Origin: Candidatus Dependentiae bacterium
Lineage (GTDB): Bacteria > Babelota > Babeliae > Babelales > Vermiphilaceae
Reading direction: 5' to 3'
Assembly: GCA_040878395.1 (NCBI GenBank)
Contig: JBBDMI010000005.1
Coordinates: forward strand, 80,851-144,850
DNA: 64,000 nucleotides
The notes under the pieces are model-generated. The model did not search any database and was not told the DNA's origin. It saw only the letters and a program-made list of their open reading frames with translations. The translations under genes were made by a program, and so were the position numbers. Shown here piece by piece: positions 53,673 through 63,703 of this stretch (its first letter is position 1; the number at the start of each line of letters is the position of its first letter).

Positions 53673-54113
53673 TTAATTCATCCATTATTTTTTAAGAATT
53701 CTTCGATACCCTTCGACAGAGCTTACGTCTTCGCAAAGCTTCGCCGCACACGGCAGGACAGGCTTTCGCTTTGCTCAACTCAGGATAAACGCATTTAAAT
53801 TTTAATTTAAAAGACATTGTTGTAAAATTTATTCGCTCTTTATAACAATAAACATTTTTTTCATTTTGTCATCCCTGAAGGGGATCCAGCGGTAACCGGC
53901 ATGATCTTGAATAAGATTAAGCCAGAGTGATTTTATATTTTTTTTATGAACTATCTTAAAATCATTCTGACAATATTACTTTAATCATTGAAAACGCTTT
54001 TGGCCTGGATCCCCTTCAGGGATGACAAAATGGGAAATTATTTCATTTATAGTGAGCATTGTTATGCAAGTAAATTTAAATGCATTTACACTAATCCTGA
54101 ACTTGTCGAAAAA
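53673..54113. other. Gene-free region with intergenic repeats
   Basis: About 440 bp between the two peptidase genes. Besides the inverted-repeat element at 53862-54032 it contains fragments of another common type of intergenic repeat: CCCTTCGACAGAGCTTACG and GCTCAACTCAGGATAAACG near 53700-53790, and CCTGAACTTGTCGAA near 54094-54108 in the opposite sense. No gene is seen. Confidence 0.6.
53862..54032. repeat. MITE-like inverted-repeat element (second copy)
   Basis: The arms at 53862-53890 and 54004-54032 are reverse complements over about 28 bp (ATTTTGTCATCCCTGAAG then GGGATCCAG). The centre is AT-rich and unrelated in length to the first element (48318-48540), with which it shares the arm core. 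Confidence 0.65.
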
Positions 54114-56204
54114 TCACAGTCCCATATCCTCAAAGAATGCTTCATCATTCGGTTCACGACCCAAAAAGTTACGCAACAGTTCATTTGGATGAGCGCTACC
54201 ACCACGACCAATAACTTCTTTAATATATTTCTGACCAATTTCAGGATTAAGCAAACCATGTTTTTTAATTTGAGCAAACATATCAAGCGCAAAAACCTTT
54301 GACCATAAATAACCATAATACTTAGGGCCATAACCGGTAAGATGACCAAATGAAGCAAACATATGCGTTTCGGGGATATAAGCAATGTTCTGCACTATTT
54401 CTTGACTTAACTTCTTGTAGATATCATTTATATCTTTTTGCGCTCCCGGAGCATAATAGTCAAGTGCTAATTTTGAAAGCATGCCCTGACGCTGAACAAA
54501 ATTTCCGGTTCTTAAATTCTTTAATTTTAATATATTGTCAATCAAACGATCCGGCAATGGCTCACCTGTTTTATAATGACCACTGACCATTTTAAGCATA
54601 TCTTTATCAAACATCCATTCTTCTAACATTTGTGATGGCAATTCAACAAAGTCACGTTTAACATGTGTTCCTGAAAATGATGCCATTTCTGTTCTACCCA
54701 ATAACGCATGCAATGCATGGCCAAATTCATGGAAAAAAGTACTTACATCAGAACGTTTGAATAATGGTGGTTTGTCACCTTGTGCTTTAGGGAAATTTGC
54801 CATAACCAATGAAAACCCAACCGTTGGTTTGCCATCAGCATCATATGTCGTTGGATTAATACTCAAATGTGCAGCATGTGAATATTTATTGCATCGTGGG
54901 TATAGATCTAACAACAAGCGACCTAAAAGTTGATCATTTTTTGCGTCATATACTTCCAACATGCGCACATCATCTGACCATAATCCCGGTGCAGGAACCT
55001 CTTTAAATCGCAATGATAAAAATTGTTCATAAATAGAAAGTAAACCTTTAATAGTCTGTGCAACAGGAAAATATTCTGCAATCTCTTGCTCATCAATATC
55101 AAAATGTTTCTTTTTATATTTTTGTAATGCAAATGAAACATCCCATGGATAAAACTTTTCATTTTCATCTAATGTTATCGATTCGGGCAACTCTCTTTTG
55201 AGCTCTTCATATTCCTGTTGTTCTTTAACTGCAGCACGCTTTATTAAATTATCAATAAATGCATAGGCATGCTCAGGAGATCCTACCATTTGATCATCAA
55301 GATTCAGATGAGCAAAACTTGCAAAGCCTAACAACTTTGCCAACTCATCCCGTTTTGCAATAATTTCTTTGAGAATTTCCTCATTTACCGGATATGCACG
55401 ATTACTAAATGCGATAGAAAGACGTTTTCTGGTATCTCTATTTGTACAATTTTCTAAAACTTCAAACACTGTTGGATAGTCAACACCCAAAATATATTTA
55501 CCATCATCAGTTTTTTTAAGTGCATCTATAAATTCATCACTCAGGCCACTTAGCGCAGAACGATCAACTTCAATACTACTTTGATCAACTGCAATATTTT
55601 TGCCAAACTCTAATGATAAATCTGTAAGCTCTTTTTTTATTTTTTTTACTTGTTCAAGTTTTTCATCCGACAAATTCAAACCACTGCGTTTGAAATCTTC
55701 TATTGCTTCATCAAAATAATATTTTTGCTCTTGTGTTAATTGCTCATTTTTCATATTGCCTTGAGCATAGGCCTGAAATGCTTGGTATAGTTTTTTATCA
55801 AGCATAATATCAACAAAAAACGCACTAATCTGTGATAACATTTTTTGAGCAGCATTGCGCATCTCTTCATTTGGATGCAGATATTGAATAGTAGCTACCG
55901 CTGAAGAAAAAATAGCCAAATCAGCAAGGCTCGTTGCATCATCAAGTGCTTTTACCGTATTTGCAAAAGTTCGTTGCTCATCGGGGACCTTCTTAACTTC
56001 ATCTATCTTTTGTTTTACATCATCAATATAAATATGTGTACGTCTTTCAATTTCACTGACCGATGTAGGAAATATCCCTATCATCTCTTTTGCCGAATCT
56101 AATTGATGCAAGTTGCGCATAACTGCCGGCCGCATGCGCATAGCAGAAATAATTGCAACAGTCGCACACATTAATAATAAACAAATAACAATCTTATTGA
56201 ACAT
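54114..56204 (-). CDS. Exported M3-family oligopeptidase, paralogue
   Basis: 696 residues from the ATG at 56204, which has AAGGAAG upstream and begins a signal peptide (KIVICLLLMCATVAIISAM). Zinc motif HEFGHALHA (about residues 490-498) with the downstream ELPSQMLEEW. It resembles the protein at 51585-53672 along its whole length, so the pair arose by tandem duplication; the repeat-rich spacer between them was probably inserted later. Both keep all catalytic residues, which suggests different peptide preferences or simple dosage. Confidence 0.9.
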   Translation of the reverse strand: MFNKIVICLLLMCATVAIISAMRMRPAVMRNLHQLDSAKEMIGIFPTSVSEIERRTHIYIDDVKQKIDEVKKVPDEQRTFANTVKALDDATSLADLAIFSSAVATIQYLHPNEEMRNAAQKMLSQISAFFVDIMLDKKLYQAFQAYAQGNMKNEQLTQEQKYYFDEAIEDFKRSGLNLSDEKLEQVKKIKKELTDLSLEFGKNIAVDQSSIEVDRSALSGLSDEFIDALKKTDDGKYILGVDYPTVFEVLENCTNRDTRKRLSIAFSNRAYPVNEEILKEIIAKRDELAKLLGFASFAHLNLDDQMVGSPEHAYAFIDNLIKRAAVKEQQEYEELKRELPESITLDENEKFYPWDVSFALQKYKKKHFDIDEQEIAEYFPVAQTIKGLLSIYEQFLSLRFKEVPAPGLWSDDVRMLEVYDAKNDQLLGRLLLDLYPRCNKYSHAAHLSINPTTYDADGKPTVGFSLVMANFPKAQGDKPPLFKRSDVSTFFHEFGHALHALLGRTEMASFSGTHVKRDFVELPSQMLEEWMFDKDMLKMVSGHYKTGEPLPDRLIDNILKLKNLRTGNFVQRQGMLSKLALDYYAPGAQKDINDIYKKLSQEIVQNIAYIPETHMFASFGHLTGYGPKYYGYLWSKVFALDMFAQIKKHGLLNPEIGQKYIKEVIGRGGSAHPNELLRNFLGREPNDEAFFEDMGL

Positions 56205-56362
56205 AACTCGACTTCCTTTTAAATTTAAACTCATATAACTTGTATAGCATAACGCACATTGATTTTTTTTTCAGCAATATTAACGGGATATTTTGACGAA
56301 GTACATAAACCTTTGCATACTATCACAGATAAATTTTGTATTTTTTGTGAAAGGTTCTTCAA

Positions 56363-56968
56363 ATGCGTATCCTAATTTCATTATTTCTATTATACTGTTT
56401 TCCTCTTTTTTGTTCAGATAACGTGACATCAACATTACTAGAAGGCAAACTGTGTATTCCTTATAGTAAATTGTGCACTGTGGATGAACTTGGCCCATAT
56501 AAAGAACCATGTCTCACAGCATTTGGAGCAAAAGAATCTACAGATAAAGACAAAAAATTATGGATTAGAATTAAAGCATTTTCTGAAAAATCCCGCGATT
56601 GGCACTACTGGGGGCATGAACAGATTAACAAAAAATCAACTGATCTGAATGAATCATTTCCCTCATATATTCCATTACATTTATTGCTATCAGCTGATTA
56701 TAATGAGCCACTCATCTTAAATTTTTTCATTAACAAGAAAGTTTTTATAGCAAAATTAAAATTTGATCAGGAAGATTATAAAACTCCTCCATTCAACCAT
56801 CCTGCAACGATACTGCACCGTCTTATAATACGGCATAAAGCATTTTACAAAATACAAGCAGAGCGATCAAAAAGGTATCGCGATTCAAAAAAAAGATCTA
56901 AATCTAAATCTACTTGTTTGGGATCACAGTTGAATACAAGCCCAAGGCTAAGTGCTCCAATTCTTTAA
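56363..56968 (+). CDS. Exported protein of unknown function
   Basis: 201 residues with a signal peptide (ILISLFLLYCFPLFCSD). The mature part has a YIPLHLLLSADYNEPLIL segment and a basic C-terminal region (RSKRYRDSKKRSKSKS). No domain recognised. AAAGG precedes the ATG. The gene ends with a 4-bp convergent overlap with the next one. Confidence 0.65.
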   Translation: MRILISLFLLYCFPLFCSDNVTSTLLEGKLCIPYSKLCTVDELGPYKEPCLTAFGAKESTDKDKKLWIRIKAFSEKSRDWHYWGHEQINKKSTDLNESFPSYIPLHLLLSADYNEPLILNFFINKKVFIAKLKFDQEDYKTPPFNHPATILHRLIIRHKAFYKIQAERSKRYRDSKKRSKSKSTCLGSQLNTSPRLSAPIL

Positions 56969-57240
56969 ATTGTCGATTCTTTTGATTTTTCCCGTAAGGT
57001 AGTATATTTTTGTCTGTATATTTTTTCACGTTCTTGTGAAGACAAAAGCTCTTTAGACCAAAAAATGACCTCCATAGAATCCTCTGCATGGTCACGAGCA
57101 GCTTCAAGGCTTTTTTGCTGTTCTTTTTCTTTTTCAATCCACCATTGTAATTCAGCAATATGCTTTTCGATTACTGATCCTTCTTGAGCTGTATAACTTA
57201 AACATACAAAAAGTAATAAGATGAATAATGTATAGTTCAT
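56965..57240 (-). CDS. Small exported coiled-coil protein
   Basis: 91 residues. A signal peptide (YTLFILLLFVCLSYTAQE) is followed by a single charged helix rich in Glu, Lys and Gln, likely a coiled coil. GAGGAG precedes the ATG. No family recognised. Confidence 0.65.
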   Translation of the reverse strand: MNYTLFILLLFVCLSYTAQEGSVIEKHIAELQWWIEKEKEQQKSLEAARDHAEDSMEVIFWSKELLSSQEREKIYRQKYTTLREKSKESTI

Positions 57241-57396
57241 AGCAAAAGCTCCTCTATAAATTTATGAGAGTAGATCACATCACTTATATACAATGCAATA
57301 AAACAGATTTTTTATCTAAAAACATTTTTGACGCAATGTAAAAATACCTGCATACTACATGAGTAAAAGGATATACAAATTTCACAAAGGATGTAT

Positions 57397-58086
57397 ATGC
57401 ATTTTTATTGTCTATGCGTTGCAGTATTCATACCTATTTTATCTCATACTATGTCGTCACTTGGCCAAATAAAACCATCTAGATTTGCAGAAATATTAAA
57501 AAGAAATGAATTGACACTTGCACACACTAAACACCAATTAGAAGAAACTGTTACTAAAAAACAGCGTAAGAATCGCCAAAATAGAATCAATGAATTAAGA
57601 TTTAACCAAAAAAAACAAAAACCATCAATCGTATTATTGGATGGTTGCGGCTTTAAATACCCGATTCATCCTAATATATATCCTTATCCCTATCCAAACA
57701 CAAAAACACTAGATCTAAAACTTTTAATCAAAAGACAAAAACTCTTTTTACAAACTTTAGATTGCTTAAATAAAGTGAATATAACTATTTTACAACGTGC
57801 ACTCAAGCATCTACCTAGAAAAAAAGCGGAAATTGATGTCGCTCTTCAATCATCACTAAACATACAGATAGCAACGTTAAATACTCTAATTTTTTTCGAC
57901 TCAAAAGCGCAAGAACGACCAAAAAAATATTTATCTGAAGGAGATTTTTTGGAAGTTTACGCCCACCAATTTGAGTTAGCCCAAAAACTTGAACGAGAAG
58001 TCACTGCATTTGAAGAAGCACAAAAAGAACAACAAAAAATATTAACACTAGCAGAACTTACACAACAAGCTGCGTCAAGTAAGTAA
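57397..58086 (+). CDS. Exported protein of unknown function
   Basis: 229 residues from the ATG at 57397; AAAGG at 57386-57390 directly abuts an earlier ATG, so the second is better placed. A signal peptide (FYCLCVAVFIPILSHTM) precedes a helical, Lys-rich protein with a short central segment rich in Pro and Tyr (NIYPYPYPNTK). No domain recognised. It converges on uvrB with two bases between the stop codons. Confidence 0.6.
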   Translation: MHFYCLCVAVFIPILSHTMSSLGQIKPSRFAEILKRNELTLAHTKHQLEETVTKKQRKNRQNRINELRFNQKKQKPSIVLLDGCGFKYPIHPNIYPYPYPNTKTLDLKLLIKRQKLFLQTLDCLNKVNITILQRALKHLPRKKAEIDVALQSSLNIQIATLNTLIFFDSKAQERPKKYLSEGDFLEVYAHQFELAQKLEREVTAFEEAQKEQQKILTLAELTQQAASSK

Positions 58087-58088
58087 GA

Positions 58089-60068
58089 TTATTTTGATAT
58101 TTTTTGTACTAACTTCTGCATCTGATTACGCAATGCAATCGCTTTTTCAAATTCAAGATTCTCTGCCGCTTGCACCATCTCATCTTTAAGTTCTGCAATG
58201 CGTTGCTCAAGTTCATCTTGAGAAAAGTTCTTTTTATTTTTCTTTTTGTTAGCCTTTGAGGCTTCTGCAATCGCTTTTTGAATATTACTGATACTTTTAA
58301 CCACTTCACGTTTTACCGTTTTTGGCGTGATATTATGTGCTTTGTTAAAAGCTAATTGAATTTCACGTCGGCGATCTGTTTCATCAATTGCCGATTGCAT
58401 TGATTTGGTGATTTTATCAGCATACATGATCACCTTACTTTCGGTGTTCCGTGCGGCACGGCCAATAGTTTGAATTAATGAACGTTTATCGCGCAAGAAA
58501 CTTTCAATATCTGCATCCATAATTGCAACAAGCGCAACTTCCGGTAAATCCAAACCTTCACGCAGTAAATTCACACCAACTAAGCAATCAAACGTACCCA
58601 ACCTCAATTTCTGTAACAACTCTGTCCGTTGTGGCGTTTTCAGTTCACTATGCAAATAACAAACTTTAATTTGACGATCTTCAAGATAATGAGCTAGCTC
58701 TTCGGCCAATTTTTTGGTCAATACTGTAACTAATGTACGAAAACCTTTATCGGCAGTTTGATTAATTTCATTAATTAAGTGATCAATTTGGCCAACACGT
58801 GATTGCACATGGACTTCAGGGTCAATCAAACCTGTTGGGCGAATGATTTGTTCTGCAATGGTATCCGATTGTTGAATCTCATACGGTCCCGGTGTTGCTG
58901 AGACAAATACCACATTATTAAAATACGTTTCAATTTCTTCAAATTGCAACGGACGATTATCAAATGCTGACGGCAAACGAAAACCAAAATCAATCAATGA
59001 TTTCTTACGTGAACGATCTCCTGCATACATTCCTCGTAATTGCGGAACCGCAATATGTGACTCATCAATCATTAACAGGAAATCATTATCTTCATAAAAA
59101 TCAAATAGAGTATACGGCCTTTCACCAGATTTACGACCATCAAAATGTACTGAATAGTTCTCAATACCGGAGCAATAACCAACCTCTTGCAACATTTCAA
59201 TATCATGCGAAACTCGTTGCTTAATGCGCTCTTGATATAATGGATTTTTAACTTGTGGCGCCCATTGCTGCAACTCCGATTTGATACTTCTTATTGCACC
59301 ATCTATACGATTTTGTGGTGTTACAAAATGCTTTGCAGGGAACACAATAGTGTTATCCAACTCCATTTGCACATTATTATTCTGTTTTGACACCCATTGC
59401 ATTGCTTCAATAGTATTGCCAAAAAGCTCGATTCTCAATTTATCTTTTTGATACGGTAAATTAACTTCAATAGCATTACCCAAAACTTGCATGGTGCCCG
59501 ATGCACGCTGTACATCATTGCGCACATATTGAATCGCAACTAACTTTTGCAACAGCTCTTTACGTGAAATATTTTGACCAACCTTCAGATGAAATGCCAA
59601 ACTACGATAATCCTCAGGATTACCTAATGAATAGATACATGAAACCGAAGCGATGACAATCGTATCGCGACGATTAACCATCGAAGCGGTTGCCTCAACG
59701 CGCAAACGTTCAATCTCACTATTTACTTTTGTCTCTTTTGGCACATACACATCTTGTGCCGGCAGATATGATTCCGGTTGATAATAGTCATAATAACTGA
59801 CAAAATAACATACTTTGTTTTCAGGAAAAAATTGACAAAACTCCTCATAAAGCTGAGCAGCCAATGTTTTATTTGGTGATAAAATCAATACAGGTTTATC
59901 CTGATTTGCAATCACATTTGCCATGGTAAATGTTTTGCCCGAGCCGGTTACACCTAAAAGTGTCGATTTACCTGGCCTATTTTGGCTTAATTTCTCAATT
60001 GCTTTGCCCTGATCGCCAGAGACCGGAAATGGTGAGTGAAGTTTAAACAGTTTATTTTTCATACCCAT
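58089..60068 (-). CDS. uvrB: Excinuclease ABC subunit B
   Basis: 659 residues, normal length for UvrB, the helicase-like damage verifier of bacterial nucleotide excision repair, which is loaded by UvrA and recruits UvrC. Walker A GVTGSGKT (39-46), the beta-hairpin region with YVSYYDYYQPESYLP, Walker B LLMIDESH, motif V/VI with LLREGLDLPEV and IQTIGRAARN, and a C-terminal UVR motif (LEQRIAELKDEMVQAAENL) are all present. Two Met codons (60068 and 60062) are possible starts. It is one of few clear housekeeping genes here. Confidence 0.97.
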   Translation of the reverse strand: MGMKNKLFKLHSPFPVSGDQGKAIEKLSQNRPGKSTLLGVTGSGKTFTMANVIANQDKPVLILSPNKTLAAQLYEEFCQFFPENKVCYFVSYYDYYQPESYLPAQDVYVPKETKVNSEIERLRVEATASMVNRRDTIVIASVSCIYSLGNPEDYRSLAFHLKVGQNISRKELLQKLVAIQYVRNDVQRASGTMQVLGNAIEVNLPYQKDKLRIELFGNTIEAMQWVSKQNNNVQMELDNTIVFPAKHFVTPQNRIDGAIRSIKSELQQWAPQVKNPLYQERIKQRVSHDIEMLQEVGYCSGIENYSVHFDGRKSGERPYTLFDFYEDNDFLLMIDESHIAVPQLRGMYAGDRSRKKSLIDFGFRLPSAFDNRPLQFEEIETYFNNVVFVSATPGPYEIQQSDTIAEQIIRPTGLIDPEVHVQSRVGQIDHLINEINQTADKGFRTLVTVLTKKLAEELAHYLEDRQIKVCYLHSELKTPQRTELLQKLRLGTFDCLVGVNLLREGLDLPEVALVAIMDADIESFLRDKRSLIQTIGRAARNTESKVIMYADKITKSMQSAIDETDRRREIQLAFNKAHNITPKTVKREVVKSISNIQKAIAEASKANKKKNKKNFSQDELEQRIAELKDEMVQAAENLEFEKAIALRNQMQKLVQKISK

Positions 60069-60165
60069 AATTATAACATAAAATTCAAAAAATGCAGATT
60101 TTTGACTTACGGATATTATTATTCTAAATTGATTTTTATATATTTTTAAGCTAAGGAGCCCTGTA

Positions 60166-60708
60166 ATGCTATCTCTTTTACTCCTTTGTTGCCTATCAAC
60201 ATTTCATCTTTCTGCTGCTGATAAAGCTTCCAATCAAAAAAAATTAGTCCTACCTGCCAATATTGCAAAAGCTATCGCATGGCACCAAGGCATGTCATAT
60301 GGCCCTACCTATAGCCAAGAAAAATCTGATAAAGGGATAGTACATGCATTCTGCCTTAATGCTCACCACCAAATAGGCGTAGTTAAACTCAATAATAACA
60401 GTTTAACTTTTTCATTTTGCGATAAAGTCCGTTTTGAAATACCAGATATAGCCAAATATCCTCAACGCTACTTCATCTATCGCTCATCCTATGATCAACA
60501 AGCTGAACAACAAATCGAAAAAACGCATGCACAATGCAAAAATATTCAACAATCATCTTCAGCGAAAAGCGCACTCAAACGATATAAAAGAATCATTAAA
60601 AAAGAACAAGAAAAACTTGGCAGTTATACTAAAGATATCGCGCCCTATGCATCAGCTTATCTTATTGATCTAGAAAAATGGGCTGAAATACATACAGAAT
60701 CCACCTAA
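60166..60708 (+). CDS. Exported protein of unknown function
   Basis: 180 residues with a signal peptide (LSLLLLCCLSTFHLSAAD). A central part with short strands (GIVHAFCLNAHHQIGVVKL) is followed by a Lys-rich helix. TAAGGAG precedes the ATG at good distance. No family recognised. Confidence 0.65.
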   Translation: MLSLLLLCCLSTFHLSAADKASNQKKLVLPANIAKAIAWHQGMSYGPTYSQEKSDKGIVHAFCLNAHHQIGVVKLNNNSLTFSFCDKVRFEIPDIAKYPQRYFIYRSSYDQQAEQQIEKTHAQCKNIQQSSSAKSALKRYKRIIKKEQEKLGSYTKDIAPYASAYLIDLEKWAEIHTEST

Positions 60709-60837
60709 AAGGACCATTTAAACCCTAGCAAACCTCATAATCTTATCTTAGGACAAAGGCCGTCAATTTGACAAATAGAAAATAAACATGTAATCTTAAA
60801 GACATATCCTAATGTTATAAAAATAAGGTTATAATCT

Positions 60838-62040
60838 ATGATATCAATAAAAAAACAGGCTTTTTTATCTGTTTCTATTTTATTTAGCAGCAGTATAACA
60901 TTTTGTGCTGATTCCCAAGCCGGCACAGAGCTAATACAGGTAACATCCACCTCATATCCATTTAATGGCAAGCAACAGAGTGTCAAACTAAAAAAAGATA
61001 CACTCATAAAAATGCCCTATGTACGTGCATTATTACAACAACCTCAAGATTATGACAATCCAATGACATATAGCAAAAATAGATTATATCTAGACTTTAA
61101 ATCCCCTCAAGAAGAAAATATATTTCTTCTTTTATATACTCTATTACAAAGAATACAACCTGAAGATACTATGTACGATATTCTTCAACAGATTCAACAG
61201 CACTACCCTCATAGCATTAAAAATATCAATGAGACTCTGGCTATTGCACATAAATATTTGAGTATTACATCTGCACTTAATACATTACGAGAATTGAATG
61301 CACAACCTCTGATTAAAGAGCTTGGAGCAACAAAAGAACAAATACACAAAGATTTTTTTACACCTGACACAAAAATTGAATTGTTAATTTTATCAGTAAT
61401 TCGTGCAGAAAAAAAATCTATTAAAATCGCTTGCTATAAATTCAATAATGAACATATCGTCGAAGAATTACACAAAGCTCATAAGCGTGGCGTTAAGGTA
61501 GAAGTCATTGTAGATAAAACCAATAATTCAGATGATATCATTCAATTATTTAAACTATATAAAATTCCTTATTATGAATGGAATGACCCTGAAAGATCCA
61601 AGGCTATCATGCATGCTAAGTTTATGTTGTGTGAACAAAACATTCTAGACCAATCATTAATCTTGTCCGGTTCATATAATTTTACTCATGCTGCAGAACT
61701 TTGGAATACAGAACATATGAGCGTATATAATAACAAAGCTTCTTACAACAAATTTAAAGATCAATTTCAACATCTAAAGCAACAATCACGCCCGGTGGTC
61801 AAAGGGATTGAAGATGAAAAACACCTTGCTGCATTAGCTCAAGACTATGAACATCAATTAGTAGAAAAATACACACCGGAAGCCTATAACATCTTAAAGG
61901 CATTTAAACTGGAAAAAGAATTACAAGATATCGTGCGATATGCACAAGAAATAAAAGCCGCAAGAACCTTAGGCTCAAAACGTTCATCTGATAACAGATC
62001 ACCAAATGAGCAAAACCTACATAAAAGATCAAGATCTTAA
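60838..62040 (+). CDS. Exported PLD-fold (single HKD) protein
   Basis: 400 residues with a signal peptide (FLSVSILFSSSITFCAD). Residues of about 25-165 form a helical domain faintly similar to BTB/Skp1-like regions (IAHKYLSITSALNTL), not assigned. A phospholipase-D-type domain follows (about 175-320): it starts with ELLILSVIRAEKKSIKIACY and has one HKD motif, HAKFMLCEQNILDQSLILSG with SYNFT, as in the Nuc endonuclease and mitochondrial PLD6 type, which act as dimers. Substrate could be nucleic acid or phospholipid. The C-terminus is basic (NLHKRSRS). Confidence 0.8.
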   Translation: MISIKKQAFLSVSILFSSSITFCADSQAGTELIQVTSTSYPFNGKQQSVKLKKDTLIKMPYVRALLQQPQDYDNPMTYSKNRLYLDFKSPQEENIFLLLYTLLQRIQPEDTMYDILQQIQQHYPHSIKNINETLAIAHKYLSITSALNTLRELNAQPLIKELGATKEQIHKDFFTPDTKIELLILSVIRAEKKSIKIACYKFNNEHIVEELHKAHKRGVKVEVIVDKTNNSDDIIQLFKLYKIPYYEWNDPERSKAIMHAKFMLCEQNILDQSLILSGSYNFTHAAELWNTEHMSVYNNKASYNKFKDQFQHLKQQSRPVVKGIEDEKHLAALAQDYEHQLVEKYTPEAYNILKAFKLEKELQDIVRYAQEIKAARTLGSKRSSDNRSPNEQNLHKRSRS

Positions 62041-62158
62041 TGCAAAAAAACAGCTAAATACAGGTAAACAACATTTTTGTTGCAATTTGTCATTTATATG
62101 TTATATTTAAAACAGTTAGTTTTCATATTGTTTTATTCAAAAAATAGAGGTATTAATC

Positions 62159-62734
62159 ATGAATAAACTATTTTTAGCTTTAAGCTTAGTCTGTATTGCA
62201 GGAAATATATCTGCTGCTGACACTGAAAAAAGTAAAAAACGAATGACACGCGAAGAGCGTGCAGCATTAGCATTACAAAAAGCTATGGACGCAAAAGAAA
62301 GAGGTAAACGTAAAACTTATAAAAAAAGCATCGAATCAAGCGCAAAGCTTGAACGTCCGACAGCAATTCTTTTTGTTGCACAAGACAAAACAAAAAAGAA
62401 AGAACAAAAACTGAGCTCTCGCACAATGAAAAGATATATTAAGCGATTAGAACGTGCAGTAAATAATCCACGCGCTTCAGAAGGCACAAAAAAGGGATGC
62501 TCAATATTATTGGCCGATCTTTATAATGAATTATCAAAAAAAGACAAAAAGCTTATCTCTAAAGCTCATGAATGGAAACAAAAAGCAACTGGTCTGCAAA
62601 TGGAACAACTGGATGAAACTAAAGTTGCAGAAACTTTAGAAAAAAATCCAAACGAGTACACTCTTGAAGAAGCTGATGCACTTGATTTTGAGCAATTTGT
62701 GCTTGTTATGAAAGCTCAGATCAATCAAAAGTAA
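62159..62734 (+). CDS. Exported basic protein of unknown function
   Basis: 191 residues with a signal peptide (LFLALSLVCIAGNISAAD), then a Lys/Arg-rich region (RMTREERAALALQKAMDAKE) and a helical C-terminal half. GAGG precedes the ATG. No domain recognised. The next gene follows after 25 bp, so the two are probably co-transcribed. Confidence 0.65.
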   Translation: MNKLFLALSLVCIAGNISAADTEKSKKRMTREERAALALQKAMDAKERGKRKTYKKSIESSAKLERPTAILFVAQDKTKKKEQKLSSRTMKRYIKRLERAVNNPRASEGTKKGCSILLADLYNELSKKDKKLISKAHEWKQKATGLQMEQLDETKVAETLEKNPNEYTLEEADALDFEQFVLVMKAQINQK

Positions 62735-62759
62735 TTAAATATTAAATGGAGGTTATAGC

Positions 62760-63701
62760 ATGTATAAAAAAATAAAAGCAGTTTTATTCTGTATTATTGT
62801 TGCGGGTATAAATAACAATGCACAAGCATCATCAAAAAACTGGATGTATGCCGGCTTGGCAGCAACAGTTGCAACTGCATGCTATTACACCTACCAAAAT
62901 TACAATCAATCTTTATTTTCAAATTATAACAGATCGTTATTTGGCAATTTTTATACACGTGCAAAACAATGGATACCATCTTGGCCAACAAGCACCGTTA
63001 AAAATACAGATCCTGGCAGCATTGCATCTACAAGTTCTGATGGCTCTTCTAGTGATGAAGAAACTCAAGATAATACAATAAAAAAAGTATCATTACTACA
63101 ACGAACCAATTCGATCTTGATTAAAAGAAACAGCGGAAGAGAAGAAACTATTTCACTACAGACCAATTTACTATTGCAACAATCATTGCGTCGATCAGTG
63201 ACAAACCTTACAAAGTTTGAACCTAATGGCATAGCAGGCCAATTGACAGACATTTGTTTGGCCTCAATATATGAAGACAATTTTAACAACAATAAGATTA
63301 TTACATTTTTCAATGAACACCTGGAACTTAAAAACAGCGATATTCATAGATGGGCAAAAAAGTTCATGAAAAATAATGCATCTGTCATGTCACGTATAAT
63401 CAATGCGATTGAAGATAATGATTACCAAAAAGAACTTATCGTTTTAAATCCATCACGTATAAGACGACTGGAAAAACAGGTTCCTGAAAATAAGAATAAT
63501 CATTTATTCAAACGAATAAAAAAAGAAGCATTAGACAAAAGAAAAGAACTAAAGCAAGAACTTGAAGAAAATATTAATACAATTAAAGATGACGTGATTA
63601 ATGAGCAAGGCAAATTATTGACTGAACTAACAAAAAATCCGGCATTCAAAGCGTTAGCTTATACCGACAAAGGCAAAGAGCCGGCTGCTGATCAAAGTTA
63701 G
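62760..63701 (+). CDS. Exported/membrane protein of unknown function
   Basis: 313 residues. A signal peptide (AVLFCIIVAGINNNAQAS) is followed by a possible second hydrophobic segment (MYAGLAATVATACYYTY), a Tyr/Asn-rich stretch, a Ser/Thr-rich acidic linker, and a helical region ending in a coiled coil (about 240-290). GGAGG precedes the ATG. No domain recognised. It converges on the glycosyltransferase gene. Confidence 0.65.
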   Translation: MYKKIKAVLFCIIVAGINNNAQASSKNWMYAGLAATVATACYYTYQNYNQSLFSNYNRSLFGNFYTRAKQWIPSWPTSTVKNTDPGSIASTSSDGSSSDEETQDNTIKKVSLLQRTNSILIKRNSGREETISLQTNLLLQQSLRRSVTNLTKFEPNGIAGQLTDICLASIYEDNFNNNKIITFFNEHLELKNSDIHRWAKKFMKNNASVMSRIINAIEDNDYQKELIVLNPSRIRRLEKQVPENKNNHLFKRIKKEALDKRKELKQELEENINTIKDDVINEQGKLLTELTKNPAFKALAYTDKGKEPAADQS

Positions 63702-63703
63702 AT

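Noticed and set aside
54086-54385. 99-codon frame overlapping the end of the second M3 peptidase gene
   Set aside because: It is a shifted reading of a strongly conserved peptidase C-terminus.
56280-56510. 76-codon minus-strand frame overlapping the start of the 201-aa gene
   Set aside because: The plus-strand gene has a signal peptide and ribosome-binding site; the minus frame has neither.
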